The notes under the pieces were generated by a model, which was not told the origin of the DNA, ran no database searches, and worked only from the letters and a program-made list of their open reading frames with translations. DNA of 64,000 nt, taken from NCBI RefSeq assembly GCF_000187895.1, contig NZ_DS990125.1:1-64000 (forward strand), written 5' to 3'. The stretch comes from Phocaeicola plebeius DSM 17135 (GTDB lineage Bacteria; Bacteroidota; Bacteroidia; Bacteroidales; Bacteroidaceae). The position numbers were made by a program, and so were the translations under genes. Shown here one piece after another: positions 8,649-16,617 of this stretch (position 1 is the first letter of the stretch; each line of letters starts with the position of its first letter).

Positions 8649-11516
8649 TTATTTTATTTTAGGTTTTAATTCGTCTGGAGAGTCTTTCGTGTACAACATC
8701 GGTGAACCTGCGACCTTTGTAAATAACTCTTGAACCTGCTGAATTTCCACTCTTTGTTCAGGATGGAAATTATCCGAATTCATGTAATCAAGTATTGATT
8801 TCTTTAATTGCCGGGCTACTATTCGTTTTTCCGGTGCACTATCCAAATCCAATGTGGTCATAATCAGTTTGCCATTTAATACATTGGCTTCGAATAACAC
8901 TCCGATTTTGCGACTGATAAACCACGTATCAATACTTTGGATAAGTGGCTGGAAGTCTTTCCCGAAATCAGAAAATTGCATGACTGGTGCACGGTTCAAT
9001 AATTCCCACCATTGCAGGTTGCTATGATATTCGGTCGGGAACTCCCGGAAAAGAGGATGGTGAGGGTTAAGCAGGATACCGGTCGTATGGGGTGGGCGCA
9101 TCTTGAACCAGGAAGTGTTCCAGAATACTGGGGTAAAGTACTGTACGACTTCTTTGCCATATGTTACTTTCTTTCCTGCCTTGATAAGCACTTTTCCTCC
9201 CTTTTCCAGTATTTCACGTGCTTTGTTGTCTAGTGTGTCTGTCTGATATATGGTTTCATCAGATGCGAAGTCCACGCTTTCAGGATATACCCAGAAATCC
9301 CAGTCATTAACTGCGTCTGTTCCTTCCACTTGTACCTCTATATTAAGTTTCATAGCCGATGGAATATCTTTCAACGGAAAATCAACCTGTCCGATATGAT
9401 TCAGGTTACCGATTGGAATATCCGTCTGACCGATGACACCGTGTGAATAGACTTTTCCGTATGCATCAGTTATGCGGTAGCTTACTTTTGCTGCCTGAAG
9501 CGGTTCTGCTCCGAAATGAGCGATCTCTATATTGGCATGAAACGTTTCGTTAGTGGTATATACGAACTTTTCTGTACGCAAGAGCGGGACAGTCGGCGCA
9601 CAAAACCGGCGCCATTCTTCGGCACTTATATAACCTTTTTCTTCAAAGAAGACATCCAGAATACCTACTAATGCCGTACCTTGTCCGGAATAGTCATTCA
9701 GAGCCAGCAACTGGAATCCTGCATAGTCTGGGGTACGCAGGGTACGCTCGATTTCATGTTTATAGCATAGTGCCTGTAATTTTCCTGAAGCCATCATGAA
9801 ATCTTGCCCTTTGCCTTCCATGCCGTGCGTGTGCAGAAGGTGTTGGAATATTTCAAAGTTGCCTGCTTTGTTGACTCCCGTATATTTTTTGATTTCATTG
9901 AAATTGGGGAATACACACCATTGTCCGGTTTCGTGTGAAACAAACGGTTGTTTAACCGTGTCAAGATATTCCCGGAAATCAGTCATTGTTTCCGGACGCT
10001 TGCTTTTCCAGTTCAATCCTCTTACTCCAGCTTTTACGTGGTACTGACTTTTAGGTTGCCATGCCCATCCTCCACCTACGGAAGCACCGGTATATACCCG
10101 GCGTGAATCTTTGGCTTTCCAATAATCCACAAAGCGAGAAACCCATGGAACCCAGTTTCCTGAGGGTTCATTTCCGCAGGCCAGCATGCAGAAAGAGGCG
10201 TAGTTCCCGTATCTTTGCGTCATACGGATAGTTTCTTCCAGCAGGTATTGGTCAATGTACTGGCCTTGTCCCAGACGGACGTCATGATTTGGCCAGCTTG
10301 GTCCCTCTGGTTGCAGATAAAATCCTACGCGGTCGGCCGCTTTAAAGGCTGCTTCCGGCGGACAATAAGAGTGAAACCGCATGTGATTGAGGCCATATTT
10401 CCGACAGATACGGAATACACGCTCCCAGCTTTCTACATCCATTGGAGGATAGCCAGTCAGCGGGAAGTCACAATTCTCTACGGTACCTCGCAGCATGGTT
10501 TTTCTTCCATTTACATAAAACCAGCGTCCCTGGATTGTGAATGTACGCATACCAAATTCTACTTCTCGTGTGTCACTCTGATTTGCTTGTGTAAGCGTGG
10601 CTGTCAATTTATAGAGTGTCGGATGGAATTCGTCCCATAATTGTACATCTTTTCCCATGGGCAAGACCATCTCAAGGGTATCCTTTAAGTCGTTTTTGGA
10701 GAAGGCTTGTGTGATTTCCGGTACATGATGAGGAATGCCACTGTTAAAACTTTCGGCCTTCAAGGAAAGTTTTACAGGACTTTTATGGCCTTGTATGACC
10801 ATACGTACACGGGCCTGTTGTTTGTCGGGCTCCGGAAATACCTGAATGTCTTTAAAGGATATTTCAGGAAGAACATAGAGATACATGCGACCTACCACAC
10901 CGTTCCAATTTCCTTGCGTGTGGTCTGTGATGCTATGGGAGTTTTGACCTACTTTGGCACAGTTGTCGTGATTGTCGATGCGTAGAGTAAGTGTTGATGT
11001 TCCGGGACGGACGGCTGCAGTAATATCATACTCATGAGGTGTACTCAGGCTGTTTTGCGAACCTATACGCTGGTTGTTTATCCAGACTGTTGTTTCAATA
11101 TGTGGACGTTCCAGAAACAGCATCACGCGTTTGCCTTTCCAAGACGAAGGTATGTGTATTTCCCGTTTATACCAGGCAGCTCCTACATAACGTCGCTCAG
11201 GAGTAAGGAAGAAGGGAAACTTTACATTCCCTGTGCGTCGGAACATTTCCAGTTCCGGGTTATAATAGAAAGAACTGTCGTAAAGTGATCCTGTCCATTG
11301 GGTTTGCAATGAAGGGCGTTCTCCTTTCAGTTTTTCCGGCATAGAACCGGGCAGGTTGATTTTGTCGTTAAGAGGATGGGCGTACCATTTCTCGTCAATT
11401 CCTTTATTTTCTTTGTCAATCTGAAAAGACCATTCTCCAGCCAAATCAATGACATTCTGTGCATGAAGCAATTGGGTGATAAGCAGGAGATAAAAAACAA
11501 AAATGTGTTTTCTCAT
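8649..11516 (-). CDS. secreted glycoside hydrolase family 2 enzyme
   Basis: A 955-residue protein with a signal peptide ending near residue 19 (LLHAQ). It has the GH2 layout: a jelly-roll sugar-binding domain (about 20-230) with the GAAWYKREIHIP stretch, an Ig-like domain, and a TIM barrel from about 340. The likely acid/base is Glu450 in CGNEPSG and the likely nucleophile Glu529 in SHETGQW. The barrel is followed by about 380 more residues, so it is longer than simple beta-glucuronidases. GH2 covers beta-galactosidase, beta-glucuronidase, beta-mannosidase and others. The neighbouring hexuronate-type transporter and KduI favour a uronic acid product, but specificity is not proven. It is the last gene of the uronate locus and has its own -7 box. 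Confidence 0.9.
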   Translation of the reverse strand: MRKHIFVFYLLLITQLLHAQNVIDLAGEWSFQIDKENKGIDEKWYAHPLNDKINLPGSMPEKLKGERPSLQTQWTGSLYDSSFYYNPELEMFRRTGNVKFPFFLTPERRYVGAAWYKREIHIPSSWKGKRVMLFLERPHIETTVWINNQRIGSQNSLSTPHEYDITAAVRPGTSTLTLRIDNHDNCAKVGQNSHSITDHTQGNWNGVVGRMYLYVLPEISFKDIQVFPEPDKQQARVRMVIQGHKSPVKLSLKAESFNSGIPHHVPEITQAFSKNDLKDTLEMVLPMGKDVQLWDEFHPTLYKLTATLTQANQSDTREVEFGMRTFTIQGRWFYVNGRKTMLRGTVENCDFPLTGYPPMDVESWERVFRICRKYGLNHMRFHSYCPPEAAFKAADRVGFYLQPEGPSWPNHDVRLGQGQYIDQYLLEETIRMTQRYGNYASFCMLACGNEPSGNWVPWVSRFVDYWKAKDSRRVYTGASVGGGWAWQPKSQYHVKAGVRGLNWKSKRPETMTDFREYLDTVKQPFVSHETGQWCVFPNFNEIKKYTGVNKAGNFEIFQHLLHTHGMEGKGQDFMMASGKLQALCYKHEIERTLRTPDYAGFQLLALNDYSGQGTALVGILDVFFEEKGYISAEEWRRFCAPTVPLLRTEKFVYTTNETFHANIEIAHFGAEPLQAAKVSYRITDAYGKVYSHGVIGQTDIPIGNLNHIGQVDFPLKDIPSAMKLNIEVQVEGTDAVNDWDFWVYPESVDFASDETIYQTDTLDNKAREILEKGGKVLIKAGKKVTYGKEVVQYFTPVFWNTSWFKMRPPHTTGILLNPHHPLFREFPTEYHSNLQWWELLNRAPVMQFSDFGKDFQPLIQSIDTWFISRKIGVLFEANVLNGKLIMTTLDLDSAPEKRIVARQLKKSILDYMNSDNFHPEQRVEIQQVQELFTKVAGSPMLYTKDSPDELKPKIK

Positions 11517-11537
11517 AAATACCAGTAACTATAAAAA

Positions 11538-11587
11538 AATTATCGAGGCAAATGTAAGGTTTGGTACTTACATATCCCTCGATAATT
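11538..11587 (-). terminator. terminator after exuT-like gene, overlapping next promoter
   Basis: Perfect 11-bp arms AATTATCGAGG (11538-11548) and complement (11577-11587) enclose a second pairing, ATGTAAG with CTTACAT. On the minus strand the hairpin is followed by a run of T residues. It lies just after the stop of the transporter gene. The promoter box of the GH2 gene is inside it. Confidence 0.75.
11549..11556 (-). promoter_or_regulatory. -7 promoter box for GH2 gene
   Basis: CAAATGTA on the plus strand, TACATTTG on the minus strand, an exact match to TAnnTTTG, 33 bases ahead of the GH2 start. It is located within the arms of the terminator hairpin 11538-11587. Confidence 0.6.
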
Positions 11588-11613
11588 CTTCAAATAGCTG
11601 GAATATTGTGTAT

Positions 11614-13071
11614 TTATACCTTAATCAATTTATATTTAGGCACAAGGGCTTTCATTACACACCATGCTATGAGGTAGGCTACGGCACAGATACAGAAAAT
11701 GATGAAGTATCCGGCTTCTTTTCCTTCAAAGCCTAAGAATACCATTTGGGTTTCTGCCGCATAGTCAAACAAGATTCCTGAGCACATATTGATGAGGAAT
11801 GCTCCTACACCGCCTGCCATTCCTCCAATGCCGATGATGGTAGCTACGGCACTCTTTGGGAACATGTCACTTCCTACAGAGTAAATGTTGGCCGACCAGG
11901 ATTGATGAGCGGCACCTGCGATACCGATAATGATGATGGGGAACCAATAAGAAAAATTTCCCAAAGGTTGTGCAAAAAGTGCGAATAGCGGGAATACGGC
12001 AAATATCAGCATAGCCTGCATGCGGGCTGCGTATGGATTCTTTCCTGTTTTGTTGATAATGATAGTAGGCAATTTCCCTCCGTAAATGGAAAGCATGGTA
12101 ATGGCATACAATACGAATATCAGCAACTGAGCTGTTGCGCTGTCTGAAGAGAATCCATATACGTCGGAGATATAGGCAGGGGTCCAGAAAAGGAAGAACC
12201 ACCAGACTCCGTCTGTCAGGAATTTTCCAAAGATAATGGCCCAGGTCTGACGGAACTTGAAACATTGCCAGAGGGAGATTTTGGGCTCGTCTTCTGTGTG
12301 AACGTCTGCTTCCTCATTCTTTTTATCCTGCTGGATATAGGCAAGCTCGGCAGCATTTACCTGTGGGTTTTCTTGTGGCTTTTTGTACATGAACATCCAG
12401 AGTCCCATCCAGATAAATCCCAGTGCACCAATTACGATAAAAGCCATTTCCCATCCGTTACCTACACCAATACTTTTGAAATAGCTGGCAAGTGGGGGAA
12501 TACTGACAGGGGCTATGAGGGCACCGATGGTAGATCCGGCATTAAAGATAGATGTCGCAAAGGCACGGTCTTTTTTGGGGAAGTATTCAGCGGTGACTTT
12601 AATGGCTGCGGGAAAGTTGCCCGATTCACCTACGGCCAGCACGATGCGTGCTGCAATGAAATAGTACACGCTGGTGATGGCAATGGTAGAAGTAAGTGCA
12701 CCTGAAGCTGCAATCATTTCATTGACATCCTTAAGTCCCAGACTCATTTCTGTAGCCCATCCGCAAAGTGCGTGCAAGCAGGCGCCGAGCGACCAGATGG
12801 CAATGGCCCAGAGATATCCCTTTTTACTTCCCAGCCAGTCTACAAATCGTCCGGCAAAAAGGTTGGCAATGGCGTAGACAATTGAAAAGATAGCAGTAAT
12901 AGTTCCGTAGTGTGTGTCTGTCCAGTGGAACTCCGGTGCAATAAAGTCTTTCCACGTAAGTGACAGAACTTGGCGGTCTAGATAATTGACCGCTGTGGCG
13001 AAAAAGAGCATAGAGCAAATAATCCATCGGTAGTTGCTCATTGTTTCGCTCGATGTTTTGGTTGTACTCAT
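11614..13071 (-). CDS. MFS hexuronate-type transporter (ExuT family)
   Basis: About 485 residues with twelve predicted membrane helices. The N-terminal NYLDRQVLSLTW segment and the GRFVDWLGSKKGY loop between helices 2 and 3 are typical of the anion:cation symporter family that includes ExuT and GudP. The start at 13071 (MSTTKTSSE) is chosen because the -7 promoter box lies at 13101-13108, leaving a leader of about 23 bases; the longer open frame would begin inside the promoter. It likely imports galacturonate, glucuronate or a related uronate released by extracytoplasmic enzymes. It sits between kduI and the GH2 gene. Confidence 0.9.
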   Translation of the reverse strand: MSTTKTSSETMSNYRWIICSMLFFATAVNYLDRQVLSLTWKDFIAPEFHWTDTHYGTITAIFSIVYAIANLFAGRFVDWLGSKKGYLWAIAIWSLGACLHALCGWATEMSLGLKDVNEMIAASGALTSTIAITSVYYFIAARIVLAVGESGNFPAAIKVTAEYFPKKDRAFATSIFNAGSTIGALIAPVSIPPLASYFKSIGVGNGWEMAFIVIGALGFIWMGLWMFMYKKPQENPQVNAAELAYIQQDKKNEEADVHTEDEPKISLWQCFKFRQTWAIIFGKFLTDGVWWFFLFWTPAYISDVYGFSSDSATAQLLIFVLYAITMLSIYGGKLPTIIINKTGKNPYAARMQAMLIFAVFPLFALFAQPLGNFSYWFPIIIIGIAGAAHQSWSANIYSVGSDMFPKSAVATIIGIGGMAGGVGAFLINMCSGILFDYAAETQMVFLGFEGKEAGYFIIFCICAVAYLIAWCVMKALVPKYKLIKV

Positions 13072-13100
13072 ATATGATATTAGATTAGTTTGTTTTGGCA

Positions 13101-13108
13101 CAAAGATA
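13101..13108 (-). promoter_or_regulatory. -7 promoter box for exuT-like gene
   Basis: CAAAGATA on the plus strand, TATCTTTG on the minus strand, an exact TAnnTTTG match 30 bases ahead of the chosen start. It decides the start of the transporter gene. Confidence 0.65.
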
Positions 13109-13192
13109 ATTTTCTTACAAGCGAAAAGCCTGTAAATATTGGCGAAAAACCTGCATTAATTGGTCAGGTGTGTTTACAACCACAATGAAATG

Positions 13193-13256
13193 ACAAATTC
13201 CACATACTTGGCAGATTCTTGGTTTAAGAAATTCTGTGTAAGTCTGTGGAATTTGT
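13193..13256. repeat. 12-bp inverted repeat between kduI and exuT-like gene
   Basis: ACAAATTCCACA at 13193-13204 is perfectly complementary to 13245-13256, and ACTT/AAGT extends the stem inside. No T run follows on the minus strand, so it is not a standard terminator. It could protect the kduI mRNA end or be a regulator site upstream of the transporter promoter. Confidence 0.6.
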
Positions 13257-13290
13257 GTATTAGGATATACCCCCGATAGGGAAGTATGTG

Positions 13291-14211
13291 TTATTTCATT
13301 TCAGTGTATTTAATTTTGTCCATGTCTCCGTAGTCAAGGTTCTCACCTGCCATACCCCAGATGAACATGTAGTTGCTTGTTCCGGCTGCAGCGTGGATAG
13401 ACCATTCCGGTGACATGATAGCTTGTTCGTTGGCAAGCCATACCAGGCGTTCTTCCTGCGGTTCTCCCATCAGGTGGCAAATCATGTTGCCTTCAGGCAC
13501 ATTGAAATAGAAATAAGCTTCGATACGACGGCTGTGAGTGTGAGCAGGCATGGTGTTCCATACGCTTCCTGGCTTCAGTTCTGTCAGACCCATCTGCAAC
13601 TGGCAAGGACCTTCCTGCAGTACGTTCTTTACAATCAGCTGGTTGATGACACGGTCGTTACTTTCTTCCATCTTTCCGGCAGCCATTGAGTTAGCTTTCA
13701 AAGAACCTTTACGTCCGTCGATGGTAATCCACTGAGTCTTGTATTCCTTGTGCGCAATGGCAGAGTTGATGTAGAACTTAGCCGGTTTGCTGGCATCCTT
13801 GCTCTTGAAAGTTACTTTCTGGTTGCCACGTCCTACGTAGAGAGCTTCCTTGAATTTCAACTCATATTCCTTTCCGTCTACAGTTACGATACCGTCGCCA
13901 CCGATGTTGATGACACCTAATTCACGGTTAAACAAGAAGTAAGGAGCTTTCAGCGGATCGATAGTGTCCAGTGATAATTCTTTATTTACCGGCATTGCAC
14001 CACCAAAGATGAAACGATCGTACATAGAGTAAGTTACGTTGATCTCATCAGCTACCAACACTTTCTCCATCATAAAGCTGCTGCGCAGTCTCTGTGTGTC
14101 GTATGTCTTTACGTCTTGCGGATTGCATGCAGTCTGCATCCGGTAGTTAACCTGAGCATTAGCAGAAAGAGCTGCTACGCCCAGCATCATAGCCATAGCT
14201 AATTTTTTCAT
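13291..14211 (-). CDS. kduI: 5-dehydro-4-deoxy-D-glucuronate isomerase with signal peptide
   Basis: A 306-residue KduI homologue, the isomerase that converts 5-keto-4-deoxyuronate (from unsaturated uronates) to 2,5-diketo-3-deoxygluconate. The whole family fold is recognisable: [49 protein letters not shown], then EAYFYFN. The zinc ligands are His-Thr-His, the following Glu, and His of WSIHAAAG. It differs from the usual cytoplasmic enzyme by an N-terminal signal sequence ([19 protein letters not shown], cleavage before Q), making it about 28 residues longer. It would therefore act in the periplasm. It lies 24 bases after the IIC gene in the same operon. Confidence 0.92.
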   Translation of the reverse strand: MKKLAMAMMLGVAALSANAQVNYRMQTACNPQDVKTYDTQRLRSSFMMEKVLVADEINVTYSMYDRFIFGGAMPVNKELSLDTIDPLKAPYFLFNRELGVINIGGDGIVTVDGKEYELKFKEALYVGRGNQKVTFKSKDASKPAKFYINSAIAHKEYKTQWITIDGRKGSLKANSMAAGKMEESNDRVINQLIVKNVLQEGPCQLQMGLTELKPGSVWNTMPAHTHSRRIEAYFYFNVPEGNMICHLMGEPQEERLVWLANEQAIMSPEWSIHAAAGTSNYMFIWGMAGENLDYGDMDKIKYTEMK

Positions 14212-14235
14212 AAGCGTTTGTTTATTTATTGGTTT

Positions 14236-15627
14236 TTATTCTTCAATGTGTTTTGCTTCCTTGATAATGCGGCGACGGTTGTAGATAGCCATTGCCAGTG
14301 TGAGGATAACCAGTATGCTTGAACCCACAATCTTGAAGTTGTAGACCGCATGGAATATCACCCATGAGAAGATACTGGAGGCAAAGTCAAGTGCACCTCC
14401 CTGGAATCCTTCCGGAATCTGTACGGCCGGATCGTTTGTTCTGACAAACACATCCTGCGCAGCTTGTGTAAAGAATGGAGCCAAGTCTGTTACGAAATAC
14501 AGACCTACAATCAGTGCAACCAAACCAATCAGGAAGGTTTTCAGTACGTTACCTTTTGTAATAGGTAGTACGGCAGGGAACAAGTAGAACATACCGGCCA
14601 ATGAAGCTAACGGTAAGAACTGGTTGTTGGGTAATACTACTGACAGGAACAAAGCTACGGGAATGAGCAGCAAAGAAACTACCAGTGTAGTCGGGTGACC
14701 AATAACCAGTGCCGGGCTCATACCGATGTTGAGGCTTGCGCTGTTTTTAAACTTGCGGGCAATCAGTTCACGGGTTGCATCAGAAATCGGACGCAAACCT
14801 TCGATAAATAAAGAAGTGATACGTGGAATAAGCTCCATTACTGCTCCCATTTTGATACCCAGACCCAGGATAGCTGGAATTCCGTCAACCAGCTCCTGAC
14901 TGTTCTTGCAGGCCAGAGCACCGATACCACAACCTACTACTACTCCAAGGAACAATGGTTCTCCCATGATACCGAACTTTTTTTTCATGCCTTCTGCATC
15001 AATGTTCAGTTTATCGAATCCCGGAATCATATCCAAGGCTTTATTGATAACAAGGGCGAAAGGAACGAATCCCTGACAGAAGGGCTGTGGAATAGAGATA
15101 CCGTCCATTTTATCGTAATATGACTGGAACTGCTTGCAAGTCAGGTCGGCCATAATCAGGGTGATGATGTAACAGATAATTGCAGAGAAGAATCCCCACC
15201 AGATATTTTCTGTCGCAAAATAAACTACTGCTCCAATGAAAGCAAAATGCCAGTAGTTCCATAAGTCGATGTTAACAGTTTTGGTCGTTTTAGTCAATAG
15301 CATGACAATGTTTACTCCCAAACATACAGGGATGATGAATGCACCGACAGAAGTGTTATAAGCTACCGAAGCTGCAGCAGGCCATCCCATGTCAAAGATA
15401 CCCAGTTCCAGTCCGTAGATTTCCGTTACCTTTTTCAACGGCTCTCCCAAACTGCTGGTCAAAAGAGCTGTTACAACAGAAAGTCCGACGAATCCGACTC
15501 CGACCAGCAAACCGCTTTTCAGTGCCTTGCCGAAGTTAATTCCGATACATACTCCCAGAATGGTAAACAGAATAGGCATCATCACGGCTGCTCCGAGCCC
15601 GATGATATAGCTAAATACTTGTTCCAT
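14236..15627 (-). CDS. galactitol-type PTS IIC membrane protein without IIA/IIB
   Basis: A 463-residue multi-spanning protein resembling the EIIC component GatC/SgcC of galactitol-type phosphotransferase systems. Features seen are the N-terminal GAAVMMPILFTILGVCIGINFG, GWPAAASVAYNTSVGAFIIP near 80, NYWHFAF near 124, and the conserved region FIEGLRPISDATRELIARKF near 285-305. No IIA, IIB, HPr or EI gene is in the window, and Bacteroidales generally lack a full PTS. It may work as a facilitator or secondary transporter. It is first in the operon with the secreted KduI, so a deoxyketouronate or a related sugar acid is a reasonable but unproven substrate. Confidence 0.85.
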   Translation of the reverse strand: MEQVFSYIIGLGAAVMMPILFTILGVCIGINFGKALKSGLLVGVGFVGLSVVTALLTSSLGEPLKKVTEIYGLELGIFDMGWPAAASVAYNTSVGAFIIPVCLGVNIVMLLTKTTKTVNIDLWNYWHFAFIGAVVYFATENIWWGFFSAIICYIITLIMADLTCKQFQSYYDKMDGISIPQPFCQGFVPFALVINKALDMIPGFDKLNIDAEGMKKKFGIMGEPLFLGVVVGCGIGALACKNSQELVDGIPAILGLGIKMGAVMELIPRITSLFIEGLRPISDATRELIARKFKNSASLNIGMSPALVIGHPTTLVVSLLLIPVALFLSVVLPNNQFLPLASLAGMFYLFPAVLPITKGNVLKTFLIGLVALIVGLYFVTDLAPFFTQAAQDVFVRTNDPAVQIPEGFQGGALDFASSIFSWVIFHAVYNFKIVGSSILVILTLAMAIYNRRRIIKEAKHIEE

Positions 15628-15685
15628 GTCTTTTCTTTTGTCCTTTAAAAATGTGGATTTAGGTTAAAAATAAATGATTTCGACC

Positions 15686-15693
15686 CAAAAGTA
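15686..15693 (-). promoter_or_regulatory. -7 promoter box for IIC-kduI operon
   Basis: CAAAAGTA on the plus strand, TACTTTTG on the minus strand. A CAA at 15714-15716, read as TTG on the minus strand 20 bases upstream, fits the -33 element. The leader would be about 50 bases. Confidence 0.65.
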
Positions 15694-16081
15694 CAGCCTT
15701 TTATTCTAATTTCCAATTGAAAATCCGTTATTTTCGAAACTTTGCTGATTTAATAACATTTTTTTCGTTTACGCACACGGATAGACTTTCTCTAAGAAAC
15801 CTTGTTTGATTTGTTTCAATTTGAAGAAGGAGAGATTTCTGACCAGAAAATAAAAAGAATTAAAAATATGATTGAAATGTAAAAGGAGAAAAGTAAGAAA
15901 CGTAGAAGGAATTTTTTATTCAGCTTGGGGCGTTTTTTGTATTTCTTTGCTCGGAAACGTACGTCTCTCAATGCAAAACCATACGTTTCCGGTGAGGGAA
16001 ACATTGGGTTTTGCATTGAGAAACATAGTAAAGTAATGAAGGGTTTGCCAATAAACTACGTGGCATATTTAATTTATCCCT
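15694..16081. other. intergenic region with hairpin repeats
   Basis: About 390 AT-rich bases between the uronate operon promoter and a small membrane-protein gene. It holds the inverted and direct repeats at 15966-16026. Short open frames here are low in complexity and not supported as genes. Confidence 0.6.
15966..16026. repeat. hairpin with 22-bp periodic GAAACAT units
   Basis: TCTCAATGCAAAACC at 15966-15980 is perfectly complementary to 16007-16021, and ACGTTTCC/GGAAAC closes a second stem around a six-base loop. GAAACAT recurs at 15998 and 16020, exactly 22 bases apart. A related array lies at 41415-41485. Confidence 0.7.
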
Positions 16082-16492
16082 TTACTCATTTGCTGTTTCT
16101 TGAATAAAAATTTTGCCGTTTTTCTTTTCCACTGCAATCTGGCTACCCTCTGGATTCAGGTTGAAGGGAGTAATTTCATCGGTGTGATTATCTACCACCA
16201 TCAGTGTGCTTTCTTCCGCAAAGCGTTTCACTTGAAATTTGATGGCAGTATTTCCGATGCTTGAATTAAATAGTAGACTGTCATTGATATATACCGAAAG
16301 ACTGTCTCCGGTAAAGGAGTCAGCTATTTCTACCGTATAAATTCCGGCAAATGCTTTTTCCTTGTCATTACTCTTAGACTGGTTGCGAAAGCCCAGATAC
16401 AAGAAAAGGCATACGATAAAGAATACCCCGAAGGCCAGTATTCCGTTTCCTATCATGAATTGTTTGTTGCTGTTGATACTTTTATTGTTCAT
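16082..16492 (-). CDS. small membrane-anchored protein, function unknown
   Basis: A 136-residue protein with one membrane helix near residues 14-33 (GNGILAFGVFFIVCLFLYLG) and a short basic linker. The mostly beta-type domain of about 95 residues carries IYTVEIADSFTGDSLSVYIND. The domain would face the periplasm. I recognise no family. It is a single gene divergent from topA, and its stop lies close to the hairpin repeats at 15966-16026. Codon use looks like that of the neighbours, so it appears to be a real resident gene. Confidence 0.75.
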   Translation of the reverse strand: MNNKSINSNKQFMIGNGILAFGVFFIVCLFLYLGFRNQSKSNDKEKAFAGIYTVEIADSFTGDSLSVYINDSLLFNSSIGNTAIKFQVKRFAEESTLMVVDNHTDEITPFNLNPEGSQIAVEKKNGKIFIQETANE

Positions 16493-16574
16493 AATTAAGG
16501 TAGTTATAAAGTATATTCCCCTGCAAAGTAAGTTATTTTCAGTTTGTTTATCGTGTATGTTATAATTTTTTTTC

Positions 16575-16582
16575 TACATTTG
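16575..16582 (+). promoter_or_regulatory. -7 promoter box for topA operon
   Basis: TACATTTG, an exact TAnnTTTG match, 36 bases ahead of the topA start. No convincing -33 box at the usual distance. Confidence 0.6.
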
Positions 16583-16617
16583 TCACGGAATTATATAAAA
16601 ACGGAATACAGAATATC

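Noticed and set aside
13071-13101. Upstream start for the ExuT-like gene (10 extra residues)
   Set aside because: The upstream codon coincides with the -7 promoter box, so it would not be transcribed.
15966-16026. Possible CRISPR or phage attachment site because of regular repeats
   Set aside because: Only two or three units with 22-bp period, no unique spacers of CRISPR length, no cas or integrase genes nearby.
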